Under the pieces are notes generated by a model. That model saw only the letters and a program-made list of their open reading frames with translations. It did no database searches and had not been told where the DNA came from. Shown piece after piece: positions 7,220 through 16,468 of a stretch of 64,000 bases of DNA. The first letter of the stretch is position 1, and every line of letters begins with the position of its first letter. This DNA comes from an uncultured Tessaracoccus sp. Its GTDB lineage: Bacteria > Actinomycetota > Actinomycetes > Propionibacteriales > Propionibacteriaceae. The DNA lies in contig NZ_CAMYFI010000003.1 in assembly GCF_947255005.1 (NCBI RefSeq), forward strand, positions 1 to 64,000, written 5' to 3'. A program made the position numbers and the translations under genes.

Positions 7220-9169
7220 TCAGCTGAGGTCACGTTTCACGACGCTCAGTGGAATCAGAGTCTGCCCCGTCGGGCCGATCTGGATGTCCGTGCCCATCTG
7301 TGGGCACACGCCGCAGTCGTAGCAGGGCGTCCAGCGGCAGTCGTCGACGGGTTGCTCGTCGAGCGCTTCCTGCCAGTCCTCCCACAGCCAGTCGCGGTCG
7401 AGGCCGGAGTCGAGGTGATCCCACGGCAAGATTTCCTCATACTCGCGCTCGCGCGTGGTGAACCAATCGAGGTCAACACCGAACGGCGCGAGCTCTTCAT
7501 TGGCGCACTGCACCCACCGCTCGTAGCTGAAGTGCTCGCTCCATCCATCGAACTGCCCGCCCTCACGCCACACGCGCTCGATGACCTTCCCGACGCGACG
7601 GTCACCACGGCTCAGCAGTCCTTCGACGATGCCCGGCTCGCCCTCGTGGTAGCGAAGCCCGATCGATTTGCCGTAGTGACGATTCTCGCGGATCTTGTCG
7701 CGCAGCGCGTGGAGCCGACGGTTCACCGTCTCCGCGCTCGCTTGCCCGGCCCATTGGAACGGGGTGTGCGGCTTCGGCACGAACCCGCCAATGGACACCG
7801 TGCAGCGGATGTCCTTCGTCCCGGACGCCTCCCGTCCGGTCTCGATCACTCTGGCCGCCATGTCCGCGATGGCGAGCACGTCGTCGTCGGTCTCCGTGGG
7901 CAGGCCGCACATGAAGTACAGCTTCACCTGCCGCCATCCGTTGCTGAACGCCGTAGCGACGGTGCTGATGAGGTCGTCCTCGGTGACCATCTTGTTGATG
8001 ACTCTGCGCATCCGCTCCGAGCCACCCTCGGGCGCGAAGGTGAGCCCGGAGCGTCGGCCGTTGCGGCTGAGCTCGTTGGCGAGGTCGATGTTGAACGCGT
8101 CCACGCGGGTGCTGGGCAACGAGAGCGACACGTTGGTGCCCTCGTAGCGGTCGGCGAGCTGTTTGGTGACTTCGGCTATTTCCGAATGGTCTGCCGACGA
8201 GAGGCTGAGCAGGCCGATTTCCTCCAGTCCGGTGGCTTGCAGGCCACCGGACACCATCTCGCCGATGGTCTGGATATTGCGTTCGCGCACTGGGCGGGTA
8301 ATCATGCCCGCCTGGCAGAACCGGCACCCTCGGGTGCAGCCGCGGAAAATCTCCACCGAGTAGCGCTCGTGCACTGTCTCTGCGAGCGGCACGATAGGTT
8401 TCTTCGGGTAGGGCCAGGCATCGAGATCCATGAGCGTGTGCTTGCGCACCTGGAAGGGCGCGGCCGGGCGATTCGGAGCAACGCGCATGATGCGGCCATC
8501 GTCCAAGTATTCGACGTCGTAGAAGCGCGGAATATAGAACGCACCCGTTTCGGCTAGCCGCTCCAGCAGCCCGTCTCGGCCTGCGGGGCACCCCTCCTGT
8601 TTCCATTCGCGCACGATGTCGGAGATGTGCAGCGACGCTTCTTCGCCGTCGCCGAGCACTGCCACGTCGATGAAGTCGGCGATGGGTTCCGGGTTGAAGG
8701 CCGCGTGCCCGCCCGCTACGACGATGGGATCCCCGTCGCCACGCTGGTCGGCGTGCAGCGGGATGCCTGCCAGGTCGAGCATGCTCAGCAGGTTGGTGTA
8801 GCCGAGTTCAGTGGAGAAGCTGAGCCCGAACACGTCGAAGTCACCGATGGCGCGGTGCGCGTCGAGGGTGAACTGGGGAATGCTCGCTTCCCGCATCCGA
8901 GTGGCCATGTCGGGCCACACGGAGTAGGTGCGTTCGGCCAGGATCCAGTCCTGCTCGTTGAGGATCTCGTAGAGGATGGCGACGCCCTGGTTGGGCTGCC
9001 CAACCTCGTAGGCATCGGGGTACGCGAGCGCCCAGCGCACGTCGACGGCGTCCCACTCCTTCACGACGGCGTTGAGCTCACCGCCCACGTATTGGATGGG
9101 CTTGGAGACCTGCGCGAGCAACGGCTCGAGCTCGGGGAACAGGGTCTGTCCTGGCATGGTGGCAGTCAT
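7220..9169 (-). CDS. TIGR03960-type radical SAM protein with B12-binding-like N-terminus
   Basis: 649 aa. The N-terminal third has a cobalamin-binding-like fold (HADQRGDGDPIVVAGGHAAF near 139-158), followed by the radical SAM cluster motif CTRGCRFC (C278, C282, C285), which ligates a [4Fe-4S] cluster for SAM cleavage. The spacing and the surrounding EIFRG and QAGMITRP fit TIGR03960. Substrate unknown; it normally pairs with DUF2344, as here. The ATG at 9169 sits 9 nt behind a near-consensus TACAAT, with no SD. GTG starts further upstream are less likely. C-terminal residues 600-630 carry another Cys-rich patch (CRWTPCYDCGVCPQMG). Confidence 0.92.
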   Translation of the reverse strand: MTATMPGQTLFPELEPLLAQVSKPIQYVGGELNAVVKEWDAVDVRWALAYPDAYEVGQPNQGVAILYEILNEQDWILAERTYSVWPDMATRMREASIPQFTLDAHRAIGDFDVFGLSFSTELGYTNLLSMLDLAGIPLHADQRGDGDPIVVAGGHAAFNPEPIADFIDVAVLGDGEEASLHISDIVREWKQEGCPAGRDGLLERLAETGAFYIPRFYDVEYLDDGRIMRVAPNRPAAPFQVRKHTLMDLDAWPYPKKPIVPLAETVHERYSVEIFRGCTRGCRFCQAGMITRPVRERNIQTIGEMVSGGLQATGLEEIGLLSLSSADHSEIAEVTKQLADRYEGTNVSLSLPSTRVDAFNIDLANELSRNGRRSGLTFAPEGGSERMRRVINKMVTEDDLISTVATAFSNGWRQVKLYFMCGLPTETDDDVLAIADMAARVIETGREASGTKDIRCTVSIGGFVPKPHTPFQWAGQASAETVNRRLHALRDKIRENRHYGKSIGLRYHEGEPGIVEGLLSRGDRRVGKVIERVWREGGQFDGWSEHFSYERWVQCANEELAPFGVDLDWFTTREREYEEILPWDHLDSGLDRDWLWEDWQEALDEQPVDDCRWTPCYDCGVCPQMGTDIQIGPTGQTLIPLSVVKRDLS

Positions 9170-9178
9170 AACGCGCCG

Positions 9179-9184
9179 ATTGTA
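9179..9184 (-). promoter_or_regulatory. -10 box of the radical SAM gene
   Basis: Minus-strand TACAAT followed by 9 nt and the ATG at 9169; no SD between them. The transcript would start at or just before the ATG. No good -35 element is visible. Confidence 0.5.
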
Positions 9185-9239
9185 ACTGCCGTATGGCGCG
9201 AGCCGGGAATCATCCGCGGGCACCTACCAGCGCGTTGCA

Positions 9240-9312
9240 CGACTGAGCGCACACCAGACGACGAAAATGCCTCCAAAAAGGCGAAAATAGCGATCTGGCG
9301 TGCGCTCAGTCG
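9240..9312. repeat. Long imperfect palindrome between ndk and the radical SAM gene
   Basis: Arms 9240-9258 and 9294-9312 (19 bp, one mismatch; CGACTGAGCGCAC is exact in both) enclose a 35-nt centre with a small GCCT/AGGC hairpin (9269-9272, 9279-9282) flanked by two CGAAAAT copies. It may end ndk transcription or belong to the palindromic repeats seen elsewhere in the window. I see only this copy. Confidence 0.65.
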
Positions 9313-9330
9313 CGGTCTGCGTTGGTGCCG

Positions 9331-9735
9331 TCAGCGTTGTGGGAACCAGAGCGCGATCTCGGAGGCTGCCGTGGCTTCCGAGTCGGAGGCGTGCACACCG
9401 TTTTCTCGCACGCTCGTGCCGAAGCGCTGCCGGATGGTGCCTTCTTCGGCCTTCGACGGGTCGGTGACGCCGTTCAACGCCCGCACCTTCTGGATGGCGT
9501 CGTCGCCGGAGAGGATCACAGCCACGAGCGGGCCGGAGGTCATGAACTCGCGCAGCGGCGGGTAGTAATCGCGCTCCAGGTGCTCGGCGTAGTGCCTGTC
9601 GGAGAAGGCTCCGTCGATGGTGCGCAGCTCCATGGCTTCGACGGTGAGCCCTGCATCCTCGTAGGTGGTGAGGATGTGGCCGACATGTCCAGCGGCCACC
9701 GCGTCGGGCTTAATGATGACGAATGTCTCGTTCAC
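9331..9735 (-). CDS. ndk: Nucleoside diphosphate kinase
   Basis: 134 aa, normal for the family. It transfers the gamma phosphate from ATP to NDPs through a phospho-His. Visible: FVIIKPDAV (5-13) and the catalytic His in NGVHASDSE (H115), where the usual G after His is Ala; the protein ends ALWFPQR as many NDKs do. The start is a GTG at 9735 with AAGGAAG just upstream; its GTGA overlaps the stop of the preceding membrane-protein gene by 4 bp, so the two are translationally coupled. folC, this membrane gene and ndk form one run. Confidence 0.96.
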   Translation of the reverse strand: MNETFVIIKPDAVAAGHVGHILTTYEDAGLTVEAMELRTIDGAFSDRHYAEHLERDYYPPLREFMTSGPLVAVILSGDDAIQKVRALNGVTDPSKAEEGTIRQRFGTSVRENGVHASDSEATAASEIALWFPQR

Positions 9736-10076
9736 TGGGCTTCCTTCTTTGCTTCGATTCGTTTGCCGAGTACGTATGAGGTTATCCACAGCAGGGCGAA
9801 GATCGCACCCATCACGTACATCCACCACGTGAGGAGCCCCAGCAGCAGGAGGCCCGCCTGCCCGGCCCACCCGACGGGGTACCCCCACGGTTTCTTGATT
9901 CCGCCCGCCGCGGCGACGAGCAGCAGCGTCTCCGCCGTACACGCCGCCAACGCCACGCTCACGTCCGCTCCAGCTACTTGCAGCATGCCGGGAAACGAGA
10001 GCCACGCGACGATGAGCTCGAAGACGAGCAGGGCCCGCATCGAAGCGTTCATGGGGTTGGTGGGATCAAGCCTCAT
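9732..10076 (-). CDS. DUF4233-type small membrane protein
   Basis: 114 aa with about four hydrophobic segments (roughly 12-32, 35-55, 63-83, 85-103) and a charged C-terminal tail ending KRIEAKKEAQ. The composition and position between folC and ndk match the DUF4233 family, which is conserved here in Actinobacteria but has no known function. I prefer the ATG at 10076 because AAGGA lies 8 nt upstream; an ATG at 10085 would touch the SD. It overlaps the folC 3' end by 11 bp and the ndk start by 4 bp. Confidence 0.8.
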   Translation of the reverse strand: MRLDPTNPMNASMRALLVFELIVAWLSFPGMLQVAGADVSVALAACTAETLLLVAAAGGIKKPWGYPVGWAGQAGLLLLGLLTWWMYVMGAIFALLWITSYVLGKRIEAKKEAQ

Positions 10077-11403
10077 CGGTGGCATCCTTCGCTAGGAGCG
10101 CGCGGGCTTCTCCCGCCGCGATCACGGAGCCCGCGACGAGGATGCCGGCGTGCTCGGACAGCGTGTCAGCGAGCATCACCGCGGTGTCGAGCGCTTCAGC
10201 CATGGTTGCCGACTGGTGGATGGCGCCTTCGGGGAAGAACTCGCGTGCTTCTTCGGCGAGCTCAGCAATCTCACGTGCTCGCGGTGAGGTTTGCACCTTG
10301 GTGATGACGATGATGTCCATGATCTCCGAGAAGATGCGCAGCACTTCTCGGGAATCCTTATCTTGCATCATCGCGACCACGCCGATGGTCGGCTGGAAGG
10401 TGAATGCTTCGCTGAATCCCTTCGCGGTGGCGAGAGCCGCCTGCGGGTTGTGGGCAGTGTCGATGACGATGGGCGGCGAGGTGCGCACACGTTCGAGCCG
10501 TGCAGGCGCTTCCACTTGGGCGAGCCCCTCCACGATGATCTCCGGGTGCAGCGGTTTGCCGCCCAGGAACGCTTCCACGGCCGCGACCGCCAGCGCCGCG
10601 TTGCGCGCCATGTGCTCACCGAACAACGGGAGGAACACGTCGCCGACGGGGCCTCCCTCCGTCGCGATGCGCAGCAGCTGTCCGCCGATGGCTGCCTGGC
10701 GGTCGATGAGCCCGAAGTCGGGGCCCTCGGCCTTCACACGGGCCCCCACCTCGACGGCGCGCTCCAGTAGCACGGCTGCTGCCGCCGGGTCTTGCCCCGC
10801 GAGCACCGCCGTCGCCCCTTCCTTGATGATGCCGGCCTTCTCTCCTGCGACTTCCTGGATGGTCGAGCCGAGGATGTGCGTGTGGTCAAGCCCGACGGGG
10901 CAGATGACGGCCACCTGCGGATCAGCGACGCTGGTGGCGTCCCAACGCCCCCCGAGCCCGACCTCCATCACGGCCACGTCGACGGGCGCGTCAGCGAATG
11001 CGGCATAGGCGAGGCCGGTGACCACTTCAAAGAAGGTCATTGCCACGCCGTCGTGGCGCTCACCGTCCACCATGCGCACGTAGGGCTCGATGTCTTCCCA
11101 CACCGCAACGAAGCCCTCCGGCGAGATGGGCACGCCATCGATGCAGATGCGTTCCCGCACGTCCGTGAGGTGTGGCGACGAGAACCGCCCCGTGCGCAGC
11201 CCGCTGGCGCGCAGGAGCGCGTCGATCATAATCGCCGTCGAGCCCTTGCCATTGGTGCCCGCAACCTGGATGACAGGGACCGCGCGCTGCGGTTCTCCCA
11301 GGAGGTCCATGAGCGCAGCGATACGCTTCAGGCTGGGCGCCACCCGGTGTTCGGGCCAGCGGGCGGTGAGTTGAGCGGTGAGCTCGCGGTACGTCTCGTG
11401 CAT
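10066..11403 (-). CDS. folC: Dihydrofolate synthase / folylpolyglutamate synthase
   Basis: 445 aa. Mur-ligase-like enzyme that adds glutamate to dihydropteroate and folates using ATP. The P-loop is GTNGKGST (49-56); further family motifs are SSPHLTDVRERI and VGLGGRWDATS, with GLDHTHILG after it. The ATG at 11403 (MHETYREL) is chosen over upstream in-frame starts because the conserved sequence begins there and TACGAT lies 9 nt before it. In many Actinobacteria folC follows valS; here valS lies divergently on the other side of the dsbA-like gene. Confidence 0.96.
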   Translation of the reverse strand: MHETYRELTAQLTARWPEHRVAPSLKRIAALMDLLGEPQRAVPVIQVAGTNGKGSTAIMIDALLRASGLRTGRFSSPHLTDVRERICIDGVPISPEGFVAVWEDIEPYVRMVDGERHDGVAMTFFEVVTGLAYAAFADAPVDVAVMEVGLGGRWDATSVADPQVAVICPVGLDHTHILGSTIQEVAGEKAGIIKEGATAVLAGQDPAAAAVLLERAVEVGARVKAEGPDFGLIDRQAAIGGQLLRIATEGGPVGDVFLPLFGEHMARNAALAVAAVEAFLGGKPLHPEIIVEGLAQVEAPARLERVRTSPPIVIDTAHNPQAALATAKGFSEAFTFQPTIGVVAMMQDKDSREVLRIFSEIMDIIVITKVQTSPRAREIAELAEEAREFFPEGAIHQSATMAEALDTAVMLADTLSEHAGILVAGSVIAAGEARALLAKDATDEA

Positions 11404-11412
11404 GATGCCTTG

Positions 11413-11418
11413 ATCGTA
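11413..11418 (-). promoter_or_regulatory. -10 box of folC
   Basis: Minus-strand TACGAT, then 9 nt, then ATG at 11403. No SD, so a leaderless or near-leaderless message for the folC-DUF4233-ndk run is plausible. The 194-bp divergent gap to 11598 holds this and the unidentified promoter of the dsbA-like gene. Confidence 0.45.
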
Positions 11419-11597
11419 TGCCCTGACACCTGGAAGTGCCCACTTTCGAGGCACACGGTCACAGGCGGCGATATCGAAGGGTCGAACACGAGGCAAGCTC
11501 CACTACACTGCAACTCGAGTGATACGGAACAAAACGGCATCGCGAGTCGTTGCGTTTCATTGAACCCTGAATCAGGATTGCTTGGAGAGACACCACG

Positions 11598-12422
11598 ATG
11601 GCGAATAACCAAAATCTCAGCCGCCGCGCCATGCTGCGCCAGCAGCAGGAACTCGAACAGCAGCGACGCCGCAGGAACCGAGTTATCGGCATCGGCGCCG
11701 GCATCGTGGCGTTGGCACTCATTGTCGTGATTGCGGTGGTGGCCATCCCACCGATCCTGAACAACCGGGGCATCGAGGTGACGAAGGATCAGAAGACACC
11801 CCCGAACGCCACCGCGGCGGGCGGCATCATGCAAGATGGCAAGATGCCCACCGATGGGGTGCCCAACGTGATCGTGTACACCGATTTCCAGTGCCCGTAC
11901 TGCGCGGAATACGAAGCCACCTATGGCCCGGCATTCGCCGAGCTTGTTGAGCAGGGCAAGATCACCGTTGAACACCGCACCGCGTATTTCTTGGATGGCG
12001 ACAAGCCTGGGGCGTCGCACCGCGCCGCGATCGCTGCGGCGACGGCCGACGCCTTCGGGAAGTACCGACAGTACGCGGATGTGCTGTTCCAGAACCAGAA
12101 CTCGCATTTCCCCGAGAAAGATCTGCGTGAAACCTTCGCGAAGCAGGCAGGCATCGAGGGCGAGGATTTGAAGCAGTTCCAGGAATTACTGCGCACGCGG
12201 GCGTACCAGGACTTCACGAAGAAGGCGCACGACGACTTCCTGAACTCCGGCGCCACCGGCACGCCCACCTACGTGGTGAACGGTCAAAGATTGGTATTCG
12301 GCGACCCTGAGACCAAGCAGCGGTTTATCCAGCCCGACGCCGCGTCGCTCCTGGACGCCATCACCAAGGCACAGGAGGGCACGGAGGCCCCCACCCACAG
12401 GCCACTCGGCGAAGAAGAGTAA
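11598..12422 (+). CDS. Membrane-anchored DsbA-family thiol oxidoreductase
   Basis: 274 aa. A basic, Gln/Arg-rich cytoplasmic N-terminus (1-28) and one membrane segment (about 29-51) anchor an extracytoplasmic thioredoxin-like domain with the active site CPYC (99-102) in the context YTDFQCPYC, and a cis-Pro loop in ATGTPTYVVNG. It probably makes or exchanges disulfides in exported proteins. GGAGAG precedes the ATG. A hairpin follows the stop; valS is next but has its own start signals, so the gene may be monocistronic. Confidence 0.9.
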   Translation: MANNQNLSRRAMLRQQQELEQQRRRRNRVIGIGAGIVALALIVVIAVVAIPPILNNRGIEVTKDQKTPPNATAAGGIMQDGKMPTDGVPNVIVYTDFQCPYCAEYEATYGPAFAELVEQGKITVEHRTAYFLDGDKPGASHRAAIAAATADAFGKYRQYADVLFQNQNSHFPEKDLRETFAKQAGIEGEDLKQFQELLRTRAYQDFTKKAHDDFLNSGATGTPTYVVNGQRLVFGDPETKQRFIQPDAASLLDAITKAQEGTEAPTHRPLGEEE

Positions 12423-12434
12423 CTACACCGCCCG

Positions 12435-12472
12435 TTGAGAGCCCGTCCGCCACCTTGGCTGCGGGCTCTCGA
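12435..12472 (+). terminator. Hairpin after the dsbA-like gene
   Basis: TTGAGAGCCCG (12435-12445) pairs with CGGGCTCTCGA (12462-12472), one G-T pair. It starts 13 bp after the stop codon. A U-tract is lacking. Confidence 0.6.
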
Positions 12473-12517
12473 GCGCGTTCACGGTTGAGCGAAACTGCGT
12501 GGCTCGGGGCTTGCCAC

Positions 12518-12523
12518 TAAGAT
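12518..12523 (+). promoter_or_regulatory. -10 box of valS, leaderless layout
   Basis: TAAGAT, 7 nt (CGCTGGC), then the valS ATG at 12531; no SD. The short region upstream leaves no room for a T-box leader. Confidence 0.55.
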
Positions 12524-12530
12524 CGCTGGC

Positions 12531-15071
12531 ATGACCGAACTGCAATCCCGCATCCCCGACAAGCCGTCCCTCGAAGGCCTCGAGGAGAAGTGGGGCAAGG
12601 TGTGGAGCGACGAAGCCACGTACGCATTCCGTCGCCCGGCCTCCCGCGAAGCCGTGTTCTCCATCGACACCCCGCCGCCCACCGTCTCCGGCTCGCTGCA
12701 CGTAGGTCACGTATTCAGCTACACCCACACCGACGTTGTGGCGCGCTACCAGCGCATGCGCGGCAAGGAAGTGTTCTACCCGATGGGTTGGGACGATAAC
12801 GGTCTGCCCACCGAGCGCCGCGTGCAGAACTACTACGGCGTGCGCTGCGATCCGTCGCTGCCCTACGACCCCGATTTCCAGCCTCCCACCAAACCTGACC
12901 CGAAGCGCCAGGTGGCGGTGTCTCGTCGCAACTTCATCGAGCTGTGTGAGGAACTGACGGCCATCGACGAGCAGGTCTTCGAGGCGCTGTGGCGCCGGCT
13001 CGGGCTGTCGGTGGACTGGGATCTGCTCTACACGACAATCGGGCGCGACACCCAGGGCATCGCCCAGAAGGCCTTCCTGCGCAACCTATCCCGCGGCGAG
13101 GCGTACCTGAACCACGCGCCGACGCTGTGGGACGTGACGTTCCAGACCGCCGTCGCGCAGGCCGAGCTCGAAGCCCGCGACTACCCCGGCGCCTACCACC
13201 GCGTCGCCTTCACGAAGGCCGACGGCTCCCCCGTCTTTATCGAAACCACCCGCCCCGAGCTGCTGGTGAGCGTGTGTGCACTCATCGCACACCCCGACGA
13301 CGAGCGTTACCAGGACCTGTTTGGGCAGACGGTGACGTCGCCGGTGTTCGGCGTGGAGATTCCCGTGCTCGCCCACCGCGACGCGGAGCCCGACAAAGGC
13401 GCCGGTATCGCCATGTGCTGCACCTTCGGTGATCTCACCGACGTCACCTGGTGGCGCGAGCTCAACCTCCCCACTCGCACGGTGATTGGCCGCGACGGCC
13501 GCTTCGCGCGCGAGACGCCCGAGTGGGTCATCAACACCGAGCCCTACGAGCAGCTCGCCGGCAAGACGGTGTTCTCCGCCCGCGAGGCCACCGTCGCGAT
13601 GCTGCGCGAGAGCGGTGCGATGACCGAGGAACCGAAGGCCACCACCCGTAAGGCGAACTTCTTCGAGAAGGGCGACAAACCGCTCGAGATCGTCGCCACG
13701 AGGCAGTGGTACATCTCCAACGGTGGCCGCGACGACGAACTCAAGGCCAAGCTGCGTGCCCGCGGCGAGGAGCTGCAGTGGGTGCCGGAACACATGCGCC
13801 ACCGCTACGACAACTGGGTGGAGGGCTTGAACGGCGACTGGCTGATCTCCCGTCAGCGCTTCTTCGGCGTACCGTTCCCCGTCTGGTACCCGCTCGACGC
13901 CGAGGGCGAGCCCGACTACGACCACCCAATCGTGCCCGATGAGGCCGAGCTCCCCGTCGATCCGATGTCGCAGGCACCCGCTAGCTACGACGAATCCCAA
14001 CGCGGTCAGGCAAGTGGTTTCATAGCGGACCCGGATGTGATGGACACGTGGGCGACGTCGTCGCTCACCCCCGAACTCGCCTGCGGCTGGCAGCGCGACG
14101 AGGAGTTGTTCAACCTCACGTTCCCGATGGACGTAGCCCCGCAGGCCCATGACATCATCCGCACGTGGCTGTTCTCCCGCGTCGTGCGTTCCCACTTCGA
14201 GTTCGACTCACTGCCGTGGAAGCGCGCCACGATCTCGGGCTTCGTGGTCGACCCCGACCGCAAGAAGATGTCGAAGTCGAAGGGCAATGTGGTGGTGCCC
14301 ACCGAGATCCTCGACAGGTTCGGCTCCGACGCGGTGCGCTGGCGTGCGGCGATGGCGCGCCCGGGGCTCGACTCCCCCTTCGATGAATCGCAGATGAAGG
14401 TGGGCCGCCGCCTAGCGACCAAGGTGCTAAACGCATCGAAGTTCGCGCTGTCCCGAGCGGAGGGCGAGTTCACCGTCGATGAGGTCACCAACCCGCTCGA
14501 CCGCGCGATGCTCGCTTCGCTGCGTGAAGTGGTTGCGCAGGCCACCCAGGCGTTCGACGCGTACGACTACACGTCGGCGCTCGAGGCTGCGGAACAGTTC
14601 TTCTGGGCGTTCTGCGACGACTACATCGAGCTCGTGAAGGAGCGTGCGTACTCCGACGGCGAGGGTTCGCGTTCCGCGAAGGCTGCGTTGCAGCTTGCTC
14701 TCGACGTGCAGCTGCGCCTGCTGGCCCCGTTCTTGCCGTACGTGACGGAGGAGGCGTGGAGCTGGTTCCGCGACGGGTCCATTCACCGCTCGGTGTGGCC
14801 CACCGTCGAGGAATTGCCGGAGGCAGACACCGAGCTCATGGACGACGTGGCCTCGGCGCTGATCGCGGTGCGTGGCGCGAAGTCGAATGCGAAGGTGTCG
14901 ATGCGCACGGAGGTGGTGAAGGCCGCGTTCAGTGGCCCCGCCGACGTGCTGGAGCGCCTGCGCGCCATCGAAAGCGACCTGCGCGCCGTCGGGCGCATCG
15001 TCGGTGAGGTGACGTGGACCGACGGGGGCGACGAGCTCAGCGTCGACGTGCAACTCGCCGCGCAGCAGTGA
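12531..15071 (+). CDS. valS: Valyl-tRNA synthetase
   Basis: 846 aa class I synthetase that charges tRNA-Val. The HIGH-type motif is HVGH (57-60) within GSLHVGHVFSYT; the KMSKS motif (about 579-583) is in RKKMSKSKGN. The central editing (CP1) domain has the expected threonine-rich stretch ETTRPELL. The region around FYPMGWDDNGLPTERR, followed by QNYYGVRCDP, places it in the ValS type seen in some Actinobacteria and Archaea. It is somewhat short at the C-terminus, without an obvious long coiled-coil tail. Its stop overlaps the next start (GTGA). Confidence 0.96.
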   Translation: MTELQSRIPDKPSLEGLEEKWGKVWSDEATYAFRRPASREAVFSIDTPPPTVSGSLHVGHVFSYTHTDVVARYQRMRGKEVFYPMGWDDNGLPTERRVQNYYGVRCDPSLPYDPDFQPPTKPDPKRQVAVSRRNFIELCEELTAIDEQVFEALWRRLGLSVDWDLLYTTIGRDTQGIAQKAFLRNLSRGEAYLNHAPTLWDVTFQTAVAQAELEARDYPGAYHRVAFTKADGSPVFIETTRPELLVSVCALIAHPDDERYQDLFGQTVTSPVFGVEIPVLAHRDAEPDKGAGIAMCCTFGDLTDVTWWRELNLPTRTVIGRDGRFARETPEWVINTEPYEQLAGKTVFSAREATVAMLRESGAMTEEPKATTRKANFFEKGDKPLEIVATRQWYISNGGRDDELKAKLRARGEELQWVPEHMRHRYDNWVEGLNGDWLISRQRFFGVPFPVWYPLDAEGEPDYDHPIVPDEAELPVDPMSQAPASYDESQRGQASGFIADPDVMDTWATSSLTPELACGWQRDEELFNLTFPMDVAPQAHDIIRTWLFSRVVRSHFEFDSLPWKRATISGFVVDPDRKKMSKSKGNVVVPTEILDRFGSDAVRWRAAMARPGLDSPFDESQMKVGRRLATKVLNASKFALSRAEGEFTVDEVTNPLDRAMLASLREVVAQATQAFDAYDYTSALEAAEQFFWAFCDDYIELVKERAYSDGEGSRSAKAALQLALDVQLRLLAPFLPYVTEEAWSWFRDGSIHRSVWPTVEELPEADTELMDDVASALIAVRGAKSNAKVSMRTEVVKAAFSGPADVLERLRAIESDLRAVGRIVGEVTWTDGGDELSVDVQLAAQQ

Positions 15072-16405
15072 CGACCTTGCGTCGCATGCGCCGCCGGGCG
15101 CAGCACATGATGGCCAGCTTCTGGTTCATCCCCGCGATGTGCGTGCTGGTGGCCATCGTCTCCGCGGAGACGCTCGTTGCCGTTGACCATTGGCTGCGCG
15201 CCCATGAGCCCGCGTGGTGGGCCAGTTCGGCGCTTGCTTTTGGTGTCGACGGCTCACGCGGACTGCTTACCGCGATCGGCGGCGGCACCTTCGGCGCGGC
15301 CGCGACAGCATTCTCCATCACCATTTCGGTGATCGTCACCGCATCCACCAGCTACGGGCCCAGGCTCGTCGGCAACTTCATGGCCGACCGTCGCAATCAG
15401 CTCACCCTGGGCATCCTCGTATCCACGTTCGTCTACACCATCCTCGTCTCCCGCTGGCTGCGTTCCGGCAGCGACGACGGCAACACGTTCGTGCCCCGGC
15501 TAGCTGTGCTGGTCGCGCTGATGCTGGGCGTGGTCAATGTCTTCCTGCTCATCTCGTTTCTGCATCACATGGCGGCCTCGACGCGGGTGAGCGCCATGAC
15601 CGACGCCGCGGTACGTCGGCTCGACACCGTGATCGAAACCGAATTGCGCCGGCATGCTGACACAGACTGTGACACCACGCGTCCGGTGGGAGGGCACGTC
15701 GTCCTCGCGGAGCGCGGGGGCTACGTCGGCGCGGTGGACCTGGACACGCTGGTATCTTGTGCCCGCGACGAGCACGTGTGGGTGGTGTTGGAAGCGGCCA
15801 TCGGCGACAGGGTCTACCCAGGTGGCGTGATCGCGCGCATTTCCCATGCTTCGCAGGCAGGCGCAGACGCCGTCCGGGCGGCACTGGATCTCGATTCCAG
15901 CCGCCAGTCCGACGCGGACGTGCACCGGGCACTGGGCGATGTGATCGAAGTAGCCGTCAGGGCTCTGTCGCCCGGCACCAACGACCCAGCGACGGCGGTG
16001 AATGCTATCGACGAGCTCACATCGGCGTTCGTCGAACTGGTGCGCGCCCCGCTGCTTCACGGCGCGATCCGCGAGGAGGACGGGGCCGTGCACGTGTTCT
16101 GGCGCCCTCCATCCCACAAGGAGCTCATCGACGCACCGTTCCTCCAGCTCGATCCTTACCTATCGGCTGACCACACGGTCTACGGCGCGCTCGTGCAGAT
16201 GGCGTGGCAGATCGAGGGTGCTAACCAGCACCCCGAGCTGGCAGGACACGCCCGCGGGCACGCCACCCGTCTCATGCGGGACGCGAAATCGAAGCTCAAC
16301 GACCGGCAGTTCCAGGCGCTCACCGCCATCGACGAGCGGGCACGCGAGTTGTACAATCTCGTGGTGGAGTCCAGGGCACAAGACGCGCCACAGGATTCAC
16401 AGTAG
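15068..16405 (+). CDS. DUF2254 family membrane protein
   Basis: 445 aa from a GTG that overlaps the valS stop by 4 bp; ATGs at 15086 and 15107 are alternatives. Four hydrophobic segments lie in the first ~180 residues (WFIPAMCVLVAIVSAETL, the region with SITISVIVTASTS, YTILVSRWLR, and LVALMLGVVNVFLLISFLHH), followed by a soluble domain of about 260 residues. The layout and motifs fit DUF2254, a widespread inner-membrane family of unknown role, sometimes compared with ion channels. Co-translation with valS may only reflect compact packing. Confidence 0.85.
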   Translation: MTTLRRMRRRAQHMMASFWFIPAMCVLVAIVSAETLVAVDHWLRAHEPAWWASSALAFGVDGSRGLLTAIGGGTFGAAATAFSITISVIVTASTSYGPRLVGNFMADRRNQLTLGILVSTFVYTILVSRWLRSGSDDGNTFVPRLAVLVALMLGVVNVFLLISFLHHMAASTRVSAMTDAAVRRLDTVIETELRRHADTDCDTTRPVGGHVVLAERGGYVGAVDLDTLVSCARDEHVWVVLEAAIGDRVYPGGVIARISHASQAGADAVRAALDLDSSRQSDADVHRALGDVIEVAVRALSPGTNDPATAVNAIDELTSAFVELVRAPLLHGAIREEDGAVHVFWRPPSHKELIDAPFLQLDPYLSADHTVYGALVQMAWQIEGANQHPELAGHARGHATRLMRDAKSKLNDRQFQALTAIDERARELYNLVVESRAQDAPQDSQ

Positions 16406-16468
16406 GCGCTACAACCGAACCCGCCCCACTTGTCGGGAGCCTAGAGTGCTCGCGCCCAGATCGTCGGG

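Noticed and set aside
7214..8557. 447-codon open frame opposite the radical SAM gene
   Set aside because: Shadow frame; no start signals and no family features.
12423..12530. T-box leader before valS
   Set aside because: Only about 108 bp are available, with a terminator of the previous gene and a leaderless promoter; no T-box sequence is present.
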